A stretch of 64,000 bases of DNA from Actinomycetes bacterium (GCA_031272275.1 JAISUC010000018.1:18595-82594); one strand, 5' to 3'. Counted from the stretch's first letter, positions 46,306 through 56,978 are shown. A program made the numbers and translations. The notes: generated by a model from the letters alone, not told the origin.

Positions 46306-47160
46306 TTACTGTGCAGATTTCAGCAGTGTCGGAAGGTCAGCGAGGAAGTACTCGAATGCAACTCCGAAACGGGGGTCGGTCCGGTTATCAAAACTGCGGC
46401 GCAGCGCACGTACGGTGAAATCGACCGCGACACGCGATGCTGCGGCCAACGACAAACCCGTGACCAACCCTGCCACCAGCACGCTGCTGAATACGTCTCC
46501 GGTGCCGTGATACATGCCGCCGATACGTTCAGAACCATACCAGGAAGCCGCGTCCGTGGCGGCATCATAGGTACTCGCCCCCAGCTGACCGGACGCCTGT
46601 GACACGCCGGTCAGGACCACGCGGGCAACAGCCAGCTGTTCCGACAGGTCGTGCAGCAGATTATCGACGTCGATCGCCGCCAAGTCTTCGGTCCAGGGAC
46701 GGTTCAGCATCAGTGCCGCCTCGGTCAGGTTCGGGACTATGACATCGGCACGCCGGCAGAGGTTCGCCATCCCGGATGGAAAGTCATGCGGGAAGCCGGC
46801 ATAGAGCTTGCCCTTGTCCCCCATGACCGGATCGACCACAATCAGGGTGTCGGGTCCGGCCAGTTCTTCCAGAACGGCTTCAATCAGCGCAATTTGCTCG
46901 AAGCTGCCCAGGTATCCCGTATATATTGCATCGAAGTGCAGATCGAGCGATTTCCAGTGATCGGCAATCGGCAGGATGTCAGCCGACAGGTCGCGAAAGG
47001 TGTAACCCGTGAAACCGCCCGTGTGTGTCGAGAGCACGGCCGTCGGCAGCACCGTGCATTCGATACCGGCGGCAGACAGCACCGGCAACGCCACCGTGAG
47101 CGAGCAGCGCCCAAAGCCCGATATATCATGAATGGCCAATACGCGCTGTTGTCCGGACAT
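46306..47160 (-). CDS. Pyridoxal/pyridoxamine kinase-like PfkB protein
   Basis: VLAIHDISGFGRCSLTVALPVLSAAGIECTVLPTAVLSTHTGGF; GTGDVFSSVLVAGL. Confidence 0.88.
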   Translation of the reverse strand: MSGQQRVLAIHDISGFGRCSLTVALPVLSAAGIECTVLPTAVLSTHTGGFTGYTFRDLSADILPIADHWKSLDLHFDAIYTGYLGSFEQIALIEAVLEELAGPDTLIVVDPVMGDKGKLYAGFPHDFPSGMANLCRRADVIVPNLTEAALMLNRPWTEDLAAIDVDNLLHDLSEQLAVARVVLTGVSQASGQLGASTYDAATDAASWYGSERIGGMYHGTGDVFSSVLVAGLVTGLSLAAASRVAVDFTVRALRRSFDNRTDPRFGVAFEYFLADLPTLLKSAQ

Positions 47161-48347
47161 TATGACTTCGCAACCTTGATTTTGATGTTTTTCGGCGGAA
47201 CCTCGAACCAGGTGTTACCCGGATCCAGTTTGATTTCGTTGCCGTTTTCGTCTTTGAACACCGGCGGGGCATCGCGTGTTGCCTCCCAGGTGCCGTTGAT
47301 GCGTTTCCCGTGCACGAATACGGAGCATTTCCCGCTGCCACCCAGCGTGATGTCATAGGTGCCGTTGCCCGCCGGATCCTTTTTGTTCTGCAGGGTGTAT
47401 TTCGCCCACATCACGACGACGTTAACCGCGTGTACCTGTTTGTTGTCGATACCGTCCTTGTGCTTTTTGCCATTGGTGTAGCGTTTCCAGTAGCCCTTTT
47501 CCGCGTCCCATTTCCAGGACATCTTAAAGTACGTAGAAAAGGGTATCGTGACCTTTGTCGCGGTGGTCTCGGTGCTGGCCTGTGCCAAGTCTTGTTCCTG
47601 ATTGGCGACATAGGTATCGGTGGCAGATTCGACACCGTTATTCACGACCGTCCGGTCCGCATACGCAAGGCCCTTGTAGTCGGTGGTCTTTGCGGTTTTG
47701 TACCCCTTCTTTTCCGCGACTTTGTATATGCTGCTGAGCGTCAGATACAGGTTGTGCGGTGCCGAACGGAAACTCACCCGGTGATAGGTGGGCGTTCCCA
47801 GCTTGCCGTGATACAGACGGGCAATTTTGTACTTCTTCAGGCGTTTGGACACCTGACTGTTCGAACCACTGTAGAAAAACAGGGGCTGGCCGTACTGGGG
47901 GACGATCCAGCAGTCCGACAGACGCGCGCTGCGGACGGGACCCACCTCTTTGGGAATATTCGACTGGAATATGCAGTTGAAACGCGTGATTCCGCCCTCG
48001 GCGATGGTTTCATAGACGATGTCTGCGCGGTTCAGACCTTTTTGCGGGCGTGCCAAGGCGCTGTTCTCGATCTTAATCGACAGCGGACGTTGGCGCGTTT
48101 CCTCGACCGTATCTGCCGGCAGTCCCGTAAACGGCCACACTAGGGGGGCTGCAACCGGCGTCGTCTCTGCCGTTGTGGTGGTCTCTGTGGCAGGTTGGTT
48201 CACAACGACCGGCGCCTTTTTCTTGCAACCGGACAGGCTCACCACGGCCATCGCCACTACCAACAGCAACACCAACGCCAACGCAGCGCCGGAACGCGAC
48301 CTGCGCAGAGAGCTCTTTGGGCTGAGCGTTTCAAACTCGTTTGTCAT
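47160..48347 (-). CDS. DUF3048-type (YerB-like) lipoprotein
   Basis: N-terminal TM/lipobox VVSLSGC; WPFTGLPADTVEETRQRPLSIKIENSALARPQKGLNRADIVYETIAEGGITRFNCIFQSNIPKEVGPVRSAR; start at MTNEFETL. Confidence 0.85.
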   Translation of the reverse strand: MTNEFETLSPKSSLRRSRSGAALALVLLLVVAMAVVSLSGCKKKAPVVVNQPATETTTTAETTPVAAPLVWPFTGLPADTVEETRQRPLSIKIENSALARPQKGLNRADIVYETIAEGGITRFNCIFQSNIPKEVGPVRSARLSDCWIVPQYGQPLFFYSGSNSQVSKRLKKYKIARLYHGKLGTPTYHRVSFRSAPHNLYLTLSSIYKVAEKKGYKTAKTTDYKGLAYADRTVVNNGVESATDTYVANQEQDLAQASTETTATKVTIPFSTYFKMSWKWDAEKGYWKRYTNGKKHKDGIDNKQVHAVNVVVMWAKYTLQNKKDPAGNGTYDITLGGSGKCSVFVHGKRINGTWEATRDAPPVFKDENGNEIKLDPGNTWFEVPPKNIKIKVAKS

Positions 48348-48409
48348 TACGTACTCCTTACCGTTCTTCCTCGATCGACCCGTGCCTGTGTCACGCATTC
48401 CGTATGCGT

Positions 48410-49267
48410 TCACGCGCGGATTTCTTTCTGCCCCCGCTTTGCAGTCCAGCATATCAGAATGATGCCGCCCACAACCATCGGCAGCGATAAGACCATCCCC
48501 ATAGTCAACCAACCCGTGCCTCCCGCGGCACCTAAAAACCCGATGTGGGCATCCGGCTCGCGCACAAACTCGACTGCAATCCGAAAGACCCCGTAAAACA
48601 GCGTCAACCACCCGAACAGCTGCCCCTGAGGACGCGGCGGGGTGCGATGCGCCAGAATCAGCATTAGTACCAACAGCACCGCGCCTTCCAGCAATGCCTC
48701 GTACAGCTGCGATGGATGACGCGTGACATTGACACCGGCAACCAAGGGCGCATCCGGAAACACGATCGCCCAGGGCAGCGTGCTGGGACGTCCCCACAGC
48801 TCACCGTTGATGAAGTTCGCGATGCGCACCAGGCCGAAACCCACCGGAGCCCCGATACTGCCCAGGTCGGCCAGCCGCAGCACCGGGAACTTGACGATAC
48901 GCGCAGCAATCCAGCCGCCCAGAAAAATACCGATGAATCCTCCGTGAAAACTCATGCCGGAAATCCCGCCGTGCCAAAAGTCGACAATCGCAACCGGATG
49001 CGTCAGGAAATACACGGGATCATAGAACAGGCAATAGCCCAGCCTGCCGCCCAGAAACGTCCCGAGAATCGCACCCAGCAAAATGGTCGTCGCATCGTCA
49101 ACCGACATATCCAGCTGCCAGCGTCGGACATAGTGTCGCATCAGCAGAAACGCCGCCAAAAACGCAATCAGATAACCCACACCGTACCAATGCACGGCAA
49201 CCGGTCCGATACGCAGCGCAATGGGATCGATATGTTGAAAGTTCTCGAGAAATTCTCTCATAGTCAA
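48410..49267 (-). CDS. lgt: Prolipoprotein diacylglyceryl transferase
   Basis: GGRLGYCLFYDP; GGISGMSFHGGFIG; RIANFINGELWGRPS; HPSQLYEALLEG. Confidence 0.95.
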   Translation of the reverse strand: MTMREFLENFQHIDPIALRIGPVAVHWYGVGYLIAFLAAFLLMRHYVRRWQLDMSVDDATTILLGAILGTFLGGRLGYCLFYDPVYFLTHPVAIVDFWHGGISGMSFHGGFIGIFLGGWIAARIVKFPVLRLADLGSIGAPVGFGLVRIANFINGELWGRPSTLPWAIVFPDAPLVAGVNVTRHPSQLYEALLEGAVLLVLMLILAHRTPPRPQGQLFGWLTLFYGVFRIAVEFVREPDAHIGFLGAAGGTGWLTMGMVLSLPMVVGGIILICWTAKRGQKEIRA

Positions 49268-49303
49268 CTGTTCCGGCGCCTCAGGGGGCGATGTGGCGAG
49301 GCG

Positions 49304-49882
49304 TTAGAACTGGACCTTTGGCGCTTGCGATTCCGTCTCATCCACCTCAAACGACTTACGCGCCGTAAAGTGGAACATCCCGGCTATGATGACCGTCGGA
49401 ATCCGCTGGATGGTGATGTTATAGGTCATCACCGTGTCGTTGTAGAACTGGCGTGTGAAACTGATTTTGTCCTCGGTTTGCGTCAGCTCGGACTGCAGCT
49501 GCAGAAAGTTTTGGTTTGCCTTGAGCTCGGGATAGGCCTCTGCCACCGCAAACAGCTGACGCAGGGCTCCTGTCAGCACGTTTTCTGCCTGTGCAGATGC
49601 CTCAACACCGGCGCCGGCGGCACTGACCGCACCGTTACGTGCGGCGATCACGCCCTCCAGCGCGGATTTCTCGTGTGCGGCATAGCCTTTGACCGTCTCG
49701 ACCAGATTGGGAATCAAATCCCAGCGACGTTTCAGCTGAACCGCAATTTGCGCCCAAGCATTGTCAACACGCCCGCGCAGACCCACCAGTCGGTTGTAGG
49801 TTCCGATAACCCATGCAACTATCAGCAAGATGACTGCGATTACTATGACGGCAATCACGCCGCCCGTCCCCAATGCAAACAT
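49304..49882 (-). CDS. LemA family protein
   Basis: YNRLVGLRGRVDNAWAQIAVQLKRRWDLIPNLVETVKGYAAHE. Confidence 0.93.
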   Translation of the reverse strand: MFALGTGGVIAVIVIAVILLIVAWVIGTYNRLVGLRGRVDNAWAQIAVQLKRRWDLIPNLVETVKGYAAHEKSALEGVIAARNGAVSAAGAGVEASAQAENVLTGALRQLFAVAEAYPELKANQNFLQLQSELTQTEDKISFTRQFYNDTVMTYNITIQRIPTVIIAGMFHFTARKSFEVDETESQAPKVQF

Positions 49883-49966
49883 TCCGGTACTCCCCTTTCG
49901 TCAGTCGCAACGTCAGTTGCAACACCGACCACCGGACCCGCTGTCAGCCGGCCGAGATCCCGACGA

Positions 49967-50425
49967 CTACCCGTCAGCGTCCGTGTCGTCGCCCGTATTC
50001 AGACGTGCCAGAAAATCATCGACCGAATCCAGCCGGTCGAGCTCACTGGCGAAATAGTCCAGATGGCTTTCCTCGTGACTTTCCAGTTCACGCGGTTCTA
50101 TGATGGTGGGCTCGTCATCATCGTCATGCAAATCAAAACTGAGCGAGATGTTTCGAACCTCTCCGCTGATTGTGTTGATGAGCGATGAGAAAACCAGCTT
50201 GCCGTCCTCGATCGGCAGATCGAATTCGCGCGAAAGCACGTCGACCAGAGCACGTGGAATGATCGGCATCGGGGTCGTGATGTGAACCACGCTCCCGCAT
50301 TTGGGACAACGTATGGTCAGCTCGGCGTGTCCCATTTGGTGGATGACCATATCCTCGACACAGTCAACCGTGGCCTTCATGGGACCGTCAACCGGGCACT
50401 CGAAACTTAATTCACCGAAATCCAT
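49967..50425 (-). CDS. Conserved hypothetical CpXC-like zinc-binding protein
   Basis: LSFECPVDGPMKA...LTIRCPKCGSVVHI. Confidence 0.55.
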   Translation of the reverse strand: MDFGELSFECPVDGPMKATVDCVEDMVIHQMGHAELTIRCPKCGSVVHITTPMPIIPRALVDVLSREFDLPIEDGKLVFSSLINTISGEVRNISLSFDLHDDDDEPTIIEPRELESHEESHLDYFASELDRLDSVDDFLARLNTGDDTDADG

Positions 50426-50585
50426 AATGACTACATTCTATCCCAACGTGCGCACCCGGCGGTGCATCTCTGCGTCGGTCTGCGGAACCATCCAAAACCA
50501 CGTAGGCATACCACGCCGGGTTTTGAAGAACCATTGACCTCCTTGACCTGCACTCGCCAGCTGCGAACTTATTTTTAAATTGCGA

Positions 50586-52211
50586 CTAAACACTTCCCAG
50601 GTCGTTTCCTGCTTGTGCCGCTTTGCGCGCCATTTTCGTTAACAACTCGATATTTGTTTCAGTTTGTTTGAAGCCGGTCAGCAGCTGCTGCATCGCGCGC
50701 TCGGGGTCGACATTATGCAGAATACGGCGCACGCCCCACACGAACGGTGCCTCGTCACGCGCCAGCAGCAGTTCTTCTTTGCGCGTACCGGATGCCACGA
50801 TGTCGATGGCGGGGAATATACGGCGATCCGCCAGGTTGCGGTCCAGGCGCAATTCCATATTGCCGGTCCCCTTGAACTCCTCGAAAATCACCTCGTCCAT
50901 CTTGGATCCGGTGTCCACCAGCGCGGTCGCCAAAATGGTCAGCGATCCGCCGTTTTCGATATTGCGCGCCGCACCAAAGAACTTTTTGGGCGGATAGAGT
51001 GCCGCCGAGTCGACACCGCCGGACAAGATGCGTCCCGATGCCGGTGCCGCCAGGTTATAGGCGCGAGCCAGACGCGTGATGGAGTCCAATAGAATCACCA
51101 CGTCACGACCTGCCTCGACCAGGCGCTTGGCACGCTCCAGGACCAATTCGGTTACCGCTATGTGGTTTTCAGACGGCATATCAAAAGTCGAGCTGACCAC
51201 CTCACCGTGGATGCTCCGCTGCATGTCGGTGACTTCCTCGGGGCGCTCGTCGACCAACAGGCACATCAAGTGCACCTCGGGGTCGTTGGCGTGAATGCTG
51301 GCTGCGATGTCTTTGAGGATTTCAGTTTTACCGGCCTTGGGAGGGCTGACAATCATGCCGCGCTGCCCTTTGCCGATGGGTGCGACCAAGTCTATGGTGC
51401 GTGCGGTGAAATACTGTCGTCCGCGTTCCATAGTCAATCGCTCGTCAGGATACACCGGGGTCAGACCGCTGAACTTCGGGCGATCGTAGCTTTCCTCGGG
51501 GGTCATACCGTTGATGCTGTCAAGCTCGCGCAGCGCGCCGAACTTTTCGTTCTCGCGCGGGGGGCGGGCCTGTTTTCCCACCAAGTGATCCCCTCGGCGC
51601 AAACGGTTGCGGCGAATCATGCTGGCGGATACATAAACGTCGGTGGGTCCCGCCAAATAACCGGTGGTGCGCAGGAAACCGTAGCCCTCGGGCAAAGTAT
51701 CCAAAATGCCGTCAACCGGAGTCAGCTCATTCTTTTTCTTCGCCTCTTCGGCGGCGCGCGCATCAGCCTGCGCCTTGCCGGATTGCTGTTGTTGTTGCTG
51801 CTGTGCGGCACGCGCGGCTTCGGACGCCGCGCGTTCTGCGGCCTCTGCCGCCTCGCGCGCCTTGTCCGCTTCAGCCTGATAGGCGGCGTGCACCTTTGCC
51901 ACTAATTCGTCCTTCTTAATGGGCGATTTGCGCAGTTTCAGTCCCAAGCCCTCGGCGACCGCACGCAACTGCAGAACCTTCAGACCGGACAGTTCATCGG
52001 TGGTCGGCACCCTCGGAATCTGAACCGTGGTGACAGCCGGAACGTTCGCAGTCTGTCCCGCGCCCTGGTCCTGTGCCGGAGTCTGAGCCTGACGATCCGT
52101 CGAACGGTTCTCTGTGGCGCGTCCGGAGGGCTCTTTGGGCTCATTGCGGTATTCGCGCGAAGACTGTGCCGGACGGCGTCCGCGTTTACGATTTCTGTTG
52201 TCGCTGTTCAT
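50586..52211 (-). CDS. rho: Transcription termination factor Rho with Q-rich/charged N-terminal insertion
   Basis: GYGFLRTTGYLAGPTDVYVSASMIRR; PPKAGKTEILKDIA; ITRLARAYNLAAPASGRILSGGVD. Confidence 0.96.
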   Translation of the reverse strand: MNSDNRNRKRGRRPAQSSREYRNEPKEPSGRATENRSTDRQAQTPAQDQGAGQTANVPAVTTVQIPRVPTTDELSGLKVLQLRAVAEGLGLKLRKSPIKKDELVAKVHAAYQAEADKAREAAEAAERAASEAARAAQQQQQQQSGKAQADARAAEEAKKKNELTPVDGILDTLPEGYGFLRTTGYLAGPTDVYVSASMIRRNRLRRGDHLVGKQARPPRENEKFGALRELDSINGMTPEESYDRPKFSGLTPVYPDERLTMERGRQYFTARTIDLVAPIGKGQRGMIVSPPKAGKTEILKDIAASIHANDPEVHLMCLLVDERPEEVTDMQRSIHGEVVSSTFDMPSENHIAVTELVLERAKRLVEAGRDVVILLDSITRLARAYNLAAPASGRILSGGVDSAALYPPKKFFGAARNIENGGSLTILATALVDTGSKMDEVIFEEFKGTGNMELRLDRNLADRRIFPAIDIVASGTRKEELLLARDEAPFVWGVRRILHNVDPERAMQQLLTGFKQTETNIELLTKMARKAAQAGNDLGSV

Positions 52212-52870
52212 GCGTTCACCACTTTCTGCCAGTCGGCGGCGAAGGATTCCAGACCCCTGTCAGTCAGAGGATGGCTGACGAGTTTTTTCAGGACGCCGAA
52301 GGGGACGGTCGCAATGTCTGCGCCGATCAATGCCGCCTGGGTCACGTGGTTAGCGGAACGAATGGAGGCGGCGATGACCTCGACCGGATGCCCGAAGTCG
52401 TAGTTTTCCAGTGCGGAGACCACGTCGTCGAGCTGGCTGATGCCGTCCTCGCTGATGTCATCAAATCGTCCGACGAAAGGTGAGATGTAGCGCGCGCCTG
52501 CGCGGGCTGCCAGCAGCGCCTGGGGGACGCTGAAACAGAGCGTCAGGTTGGTGTCGATTCCCTCGGCCGCAAGCACCTTGGTCGCCGCCAGGCCTTCGAT
52601 GGTGGTCGGGACCTTGACCGTGACGTTCGCTGCCAATGCCGCAAGCTCGCGACCCTGTGCAATGATGTCGGCACGTTCGGCGCCGGTCGCCTCTGCACTG
52701 ACCGGTCCGTCGACCAATGCGCAGATGCGCCGGATATGATCGTTGAAATCGGCGAGTTTGCCGCCGATACGGGCATAGAGTGTCGGGTTCGTGGTTACCC
52801 CCGCGACGACGCCCCAGCTGCAGGCCTCTTCAATTTCAGCGAGGTCGGCTGTGTCGAGAAAAAACTTCAT
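52208..52870 (-). CDS. Transaldolase / fructose-6-phosphate aldolase-like
   Basis: MKFFLDTADLAEIEEACSWGVVAGVTTNPTL; YISPFVGRFDDISEDG. Confidence 0.93.
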   Translation of the reverse strand: MKFFLDTADLAEIEEACSWGVVAGVTTNPTLYARIGGKLADFNDHIRRICALVDGPVSAEATGAERADIIAQGRELAALAANVTVKVPTTIEGLAATKVLAAEGIDTNLTLCFSVPQALLAARAGARYISPFVGRFDDISEDGISQLDDVVSALENYDFGHPVEVIAASIRSANHVTQAALIGADIATVPFGVLKKLVSHPLTDRGLESFAADWQKVVNA

Positions 52871-53121
52871 GTACCTGTTCCTTTCGTGGATCTGTTTTTC
52901 GTGCGATTTCCATTTTGATTCCTCTGGTGCGTATTGCCGTGTATTGCCTTGTATTGCCTTGTATTTCAATTGCAGTTCAGGTAATCCGATTATCCGTGCC
53001 CGAGTCGGGCAGAAATGAACACTATGTATGGTTACATAAATGTTCGGTGCGCGTCAAGCGAACAGACGAAATTTCTCATCGACGTTTCCGATCAGTCGCA
53101 ATATACTGTCATGGCGGCCCA

Positions 53122-55053
53122 TCAAACCAGATCGAATACGCCGGTATACAGCTGATAATACCGTCCCCTCTTTTCCATCAATTCGTTGTGGTTGCCGCGT
53201 TCGATGATGCGTCCGTGGTCCATCACCATAATCACGTCACTGTTCACGATGGTTGACAGACGGTGCGCAATCACAAAGACCGTACGCCCCTTCATCAGCG
53301 CATCCATACCGGACTGTACCAGGGCTTCGGTGCGGGTGTCGATACTGCTGGTGGCCTCGTCCAGCACCATAACCGGCGGATCGCTGAGAGCGGCACGTGC
53401 GATGGCCAGCAATTGTCGTTGTCCCTGGGATAGGTCCTCGCTGTTACCGGACAGCTGCGTGTCATAACCGTGTGGCAACGAGCTGATGAAGCGATCGGCA
53501 TTGGCGAGCTTTGCCGCCGCTACGATTTCCTCGTCAGTCGCATCCAGTCTGCCATATCGGATGTTGTCATACACCGTACCCGTAAACAATGCCGTATCCT
53601 GCAAAACGATACCCAGCGAGTGGCGCAGGTCGGTCTTGTTGATACGCGAGATATCCAGACCGTCATAGGTAATCGAACCCGAATCGATGTCATAGAAGCG
53701 GTTGATCAGATTGGTTATGGTGGTCTTGCCCGCACCGGTGGCGCCTATCAGCGCGACTTTTTGCCCGGGCTCGGCGTACATGGTGATGTCATGCAGAATC
53801 TGTTTGCCGGGTACATAGCTGAAGTTCACGCTGTCCAAACGAATCGCACCGTCCAGCGGAATCAACGTGTCCCCGTCCTGCCAAGCCCAGTGTCCGGTGC
53901 GTTGGGTGCAGACATCCCATCCGCCCGCCTGGTTTTGGGTGACGTTGACCAGGTGCACCGTACCGGAGTCCTGTTCGGATTGTTCGTCCATGTGCTGGAA
54001 TATGCGTCCGGCACCGGCGAGCGCCATGATGACGAAATTCGTCTGCATGGCTGCCTGCCCGAAGTTGTTCGAGAGCCCGCGGCCGGCCTGGATGAAGGTG
54101 CCGATGGTGCCCAGCGTCACCCCCCCGAATCCTGACAGCATCAATACGGCACCCACCAGAACAATCAGGATGTATTGCAAATAGCCGATGTTTCCGATGA
54201 TCGGCATCAGGATGTTTGCGTTGTTGTTCGCCTGATAGGCGGCGTCGAACAGTTCGTCGTTCACGACGTCAAAGTCCGCCATCGCAGCGTCTTCGTGCGA
54301 AAAGACTTTGACGACCTTTTGGCCGCTCATGGTTTCTTCGACATAACCGTTCAGCAGACCTAAGGATTCCTGCTGTTTGCGGAAGAAACGCCCGCTGCGC
54401 CCGGTCAGGAAACGCGCGACCAGATAGTCTATGACGATGATGGCTGTCACCAGCAGCGCCAACCAGACATTTACGATGTACATCATCACGGCAACCGTCA
54501 GCATGAAAAAGCCGCTGACCACCAGCTGCGGAATCGCCTGACTGATCATCTGGCGCAAGGTATCGGTGTCGTTGGTGTAATAGCTCATGACATCCCCGAA
54601 GGAATGGCGATCGAAATAGCCGATGGGAAGCGTCTGCATATGGCTGAACATCTCATCGCGAATGGCCCGCTGGAATTCCTGGCCCAAAATCGCCATGGTG
54701 CGTGAATAGCCCAGATTCGCAAGGAATCCCAGACTGAGAATAATGACCATACCGCCAACCGCACGATACAGGTTCGAGAAATCGGGGTTTGACTGGCTGA
54801 GCATCGGTGTGATGTAGCGGTCGATGACCGTTTTGGTGAAGGTCATGTTATAGGCAACCACGGCACTGGAGAATATCGAGCAGCCTATTGAAAAGAAAAA
54901 CCTGCCCTTGCGCGGCGCGATGATCATTTTCAGCAGGCGTTTGAATATAGGCCACAGAGGCATCTTTGCACGGTTTGCCGCGGCCGTGTTGCCCGCGCTG
55001 CGGGTTGCTGTGGCGCGGGGCTGCGCTGCGGCGTCGGCTGTTTGCTTATTCAT
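53122..55053 (-). CDS. ABC exporter half-subunit (TMD-NBD), pair 1
   Basis: VALIGATGAGKTTITNLINRFYD; LSQGQRQLLAIARAALSDPPVMVLDEATSSID; start taken at MNKQTADAAAQ. Confidence 0.93.
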   Translation of the reverse strand: MNKQTADAAAQPRATATRSAGNTAAANRAKMPLWPIFKRLLKMIIAPRKGRFFFSIGCSIFSSAVVAYNMTFTKTVIDRYITPMLSQSNPDFSNLYRAVGGMVIILSLGFLANLGYSRTMAILGQEFQRAIRDEMFSHMQTLPIGYFDRHSFGDVMSYYTNDTDTLRQMISQAIPQLVVSGFFMLTVAVMMYIVNVWLALLVTAIIVIDYLVARFLTGRSGRFFRKQQESLGLLNGYVEETMSGQKVVKVFSHEDAAMADFDVVNDELFDAAYQANNNANILMPIIGNIGYLQYILIVLVGAVLMLSGFGGVTLGTIGTFIQAGRGLSNNFGQAAMQTNFVIMALAGAGRIFQHMDEQSEQDSGTVHLVNVTQNQAGGWDVCTQRTGHWAWQDGDTLIPLDGAIRLDSVNFSYVPGKQILHDITMYAEPGQKVALIGATGAGKTTITNLINRFYDIDSGSITYDGLDISRINKTDLRHSLGIVLQDTALFTGTVYDNIRYGRLDATDEEIVAAAKLANADRFISSLPHGYDTQLSGNSEDLSQGQRQLLAIARAALSDPPVMVLDEATSSIDTRTEALVQSGMDALMKGRTVFVIAHRLSTIVNSDVIMVMDHGRIIERGNHNELMEKRGRYYQLYTGVFDLV

Positions 55054-56782
55054 GGACCACCACGTCCATCCGGCTTTGCGTGTCATGGATTTCCTTGTAG
55101 AAGGTATTCGTCGCATACAGGTGCTCGTGCGTGCCGAAGCCCTCGATGACACCACCGTGCATCACGATGATGGCATCGGCATCGGCAACCGAGCTGATGC
55201 GCTGGGCGATAATCAGCTTGGTCACGTGCGGCAGCGTATCCGCGAAAGCACGCCGCAACAAGGCCTCGGTTCCGGTATCAACCGCACTGGTGCTGTCATC
55301 CAGAATCAGAATCGCGGGCTGTTTCAGCAGCGCACGTGCGATACAGATGCGCTGTTTCTGTCCACCGGATACGTTCGAGCCGCCCTGCTCGATATGCGTG
55401 TTGTATCCATCGGGCAGCTCGCTGATAAAGTCATGGGCCTGTGCCAGTTTGCAGGCATGGATACATTCCTCCAAGGTCGCGCCCTCGTTTCCCCAGCGCA
55501 GGTTTTCCAGTATGGTGCCCGAAAACAGCACGTTTTTTTGCAGGACGATGGCGACCTTGTCCCGCAGTGTCTTAAGGTCATATTCGCGCACATCGTGTCC
55601 GCCCACACAGACCTGCCCATGGTCGACCTCGTACAGACGCGGAATCAGTTGGACCAGCGTGGATTTACCCGCACCGGTGTCACCCACCACGCCGATGGTC
55701 TGCCCGGATTCGATGGACAGATTGATGTCATGCAGCACCGTGGTCTCGCAATCGACCGCATAGCTGAAGCTGACATCGCGGAACTGAATGGAGCCGTCCG
55801 GAACATCGGTCAAGGCATCCTTTGGGCTGGTGATGTCGCTTTCCTCGGTCAGCACCTCGGTCACGCGTTTCGCGGAAGCGTTTGCGATAACCACCATCAG
55901 CAAGGTCATCGAAAGCAGCATGACGGCAAACAAAATCAGCATGATGTAGGTCACCATACTGGTGAGCTCTCCGGTTGTCAGGTTTCCCCGCACAATCATA
56001 TGCGCGGAAAGCGTCAACACCGTGAGCAGTGACACAAAAATCATCGACTGCATCAAGGGACCCTGTAATGAAAATATTTTCTCTGCCTTTACAAAGTTCT
56101 CGTAGATGTGCTGAGAGCCGGCAAAGAACTTTTTCTTTTCCGCCTCTTCACGCACATAGGATTTGACCACACGAATACCACGAACGTTTTCCTGCACAAT
56201 CAGGTTCAGGTTGTCGTAATAGTTGAACACATAGTGAAATATCGGGTGTGCCCGCAGCATCAAGAATGCCATGCTGCAGCCCAACACCACCACAATGACG
56301 GGATATAACAGTGCCAGTTCGTGGTTAATGCGAAACGCCATGATAAAGGACAAAATCAGCATCGAGGGCGTGCGTACCAGCATGCGGACTATCAGCTGGT
56401 AGGCATTCTGAATGTTCGTGATATCGGTCGTCAGCCGGGTAATCAGACCGGACGAAGAAAACTTGTCGATATTGGAAAAGGAAAAGCCCTGAATGCGCTG
56501 AAAGACCGCCCGGCGCAGGTTGCGCGCAAAGCCGGCGGAGGCATGTGCCGCCAATCTGCCGGACTGCCAACCGAAAAACAGCGACACCAAGGCGAAGACG
56601 ATCAGCATCGCCGATTGAGACCACAGCATCCGCATGTCGTGCTGAGGTATGGCGGTATCGATGATGCGCGCCACGAATGTGGGTATCATCACCTCGAGCA
56701 AAACTTCAAAGAACACGCTCAGCGGAGCGAGTATCGACGAACGCTTATACTCCCCTAGGTATTTCAGTAACGTTCTAATCAT
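55046..56782 (-). CDS. ABC exporter half-subunit, pair 1 partner
   Basis: IGVVGDTGAGKSTLVQLIPRLYEV; VSGGQKQRICIARALLKQPAILILDDSTSAVD; start taken at MIRTLLKYL. Confidence 0.93.
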   Translation of the reverse strand: MIRTLLKYLGEYKRSSILAPLSVFFEVLLEVMIPTFVARIIDTAIPQHDMRMLWSQSAMLIVFALVSLFFGWQSGRLAAHASAGFARNLRRAVFQRIQGFSFSNIDKFSSSGLITRLTTDITNIQNAYQLIVRMLVRTPSMLILSFIMAFRINHELALLYPVIVVVLGCSMAFLMLRAHPIFHYVFNYYDNLNLIVQENVRGIRVVKSYVREEAEKKKFFAGSQHIYENFVKAEKIFSLQGPLMQSMIFVSLLTVLTLSAHMIVRGNLTTGELTSMVTYIMLILFAVMLLSMTLLMVVIANASAKRVTEVLTEESDITSPKDALTDVPDGSIQFRDVSFSYAVDCETTVLHDINLSIESGQTIGVVGDTGAGKSTLVQLIPRLYEVDHGQVCVGGHDVREYDLKTLRDKVAIVLQKNVLFSGTILENLRWGNEGATLEECIHACKLAQAHDFISELPDGYNTHIEQGGSNVSGGQKQRICIARALLKQPAILILDDSTSAVDTGTEALLRRAFADTLPHVTKLIIAQRISSVADADAIIVMHGGVIEGFGTHEHLYATNTFYKEIHDTQSRMDVVVHE

Positions 56783-56852
56783 GCACTGCACATTCCCTGC
56801 AGTCCATCATACACAACTCCCGCCGATTCGTGCCACCATTTTCATCCCTATG

Positions 56853-56978
56853 TAAGACTGCGATCAACGCGCAAGGTCGGGGAGGTTCAACGGATCGGGG
56901 CGGTCGAGCGTAGTTTTCCTACGTGACCGCCCCGGCTCCGATGAACGACGCTGAGATTGCGCGTTCAGCGCAGTCTTA
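56853..56978. repeat. ~126 bp imperfect palindrome between ABC exporter pairs, overlapping the stop codon of the 56976 gene
   Basis: Arms TAAGACTGCG..ACGCGCAA..CGGATCGGGGCGGTC..CGTAG / complementary ..GACCGCCCCGGCTCCG..TTGCGCGT..CGCAGTCTTA. Confidence 0.85.
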
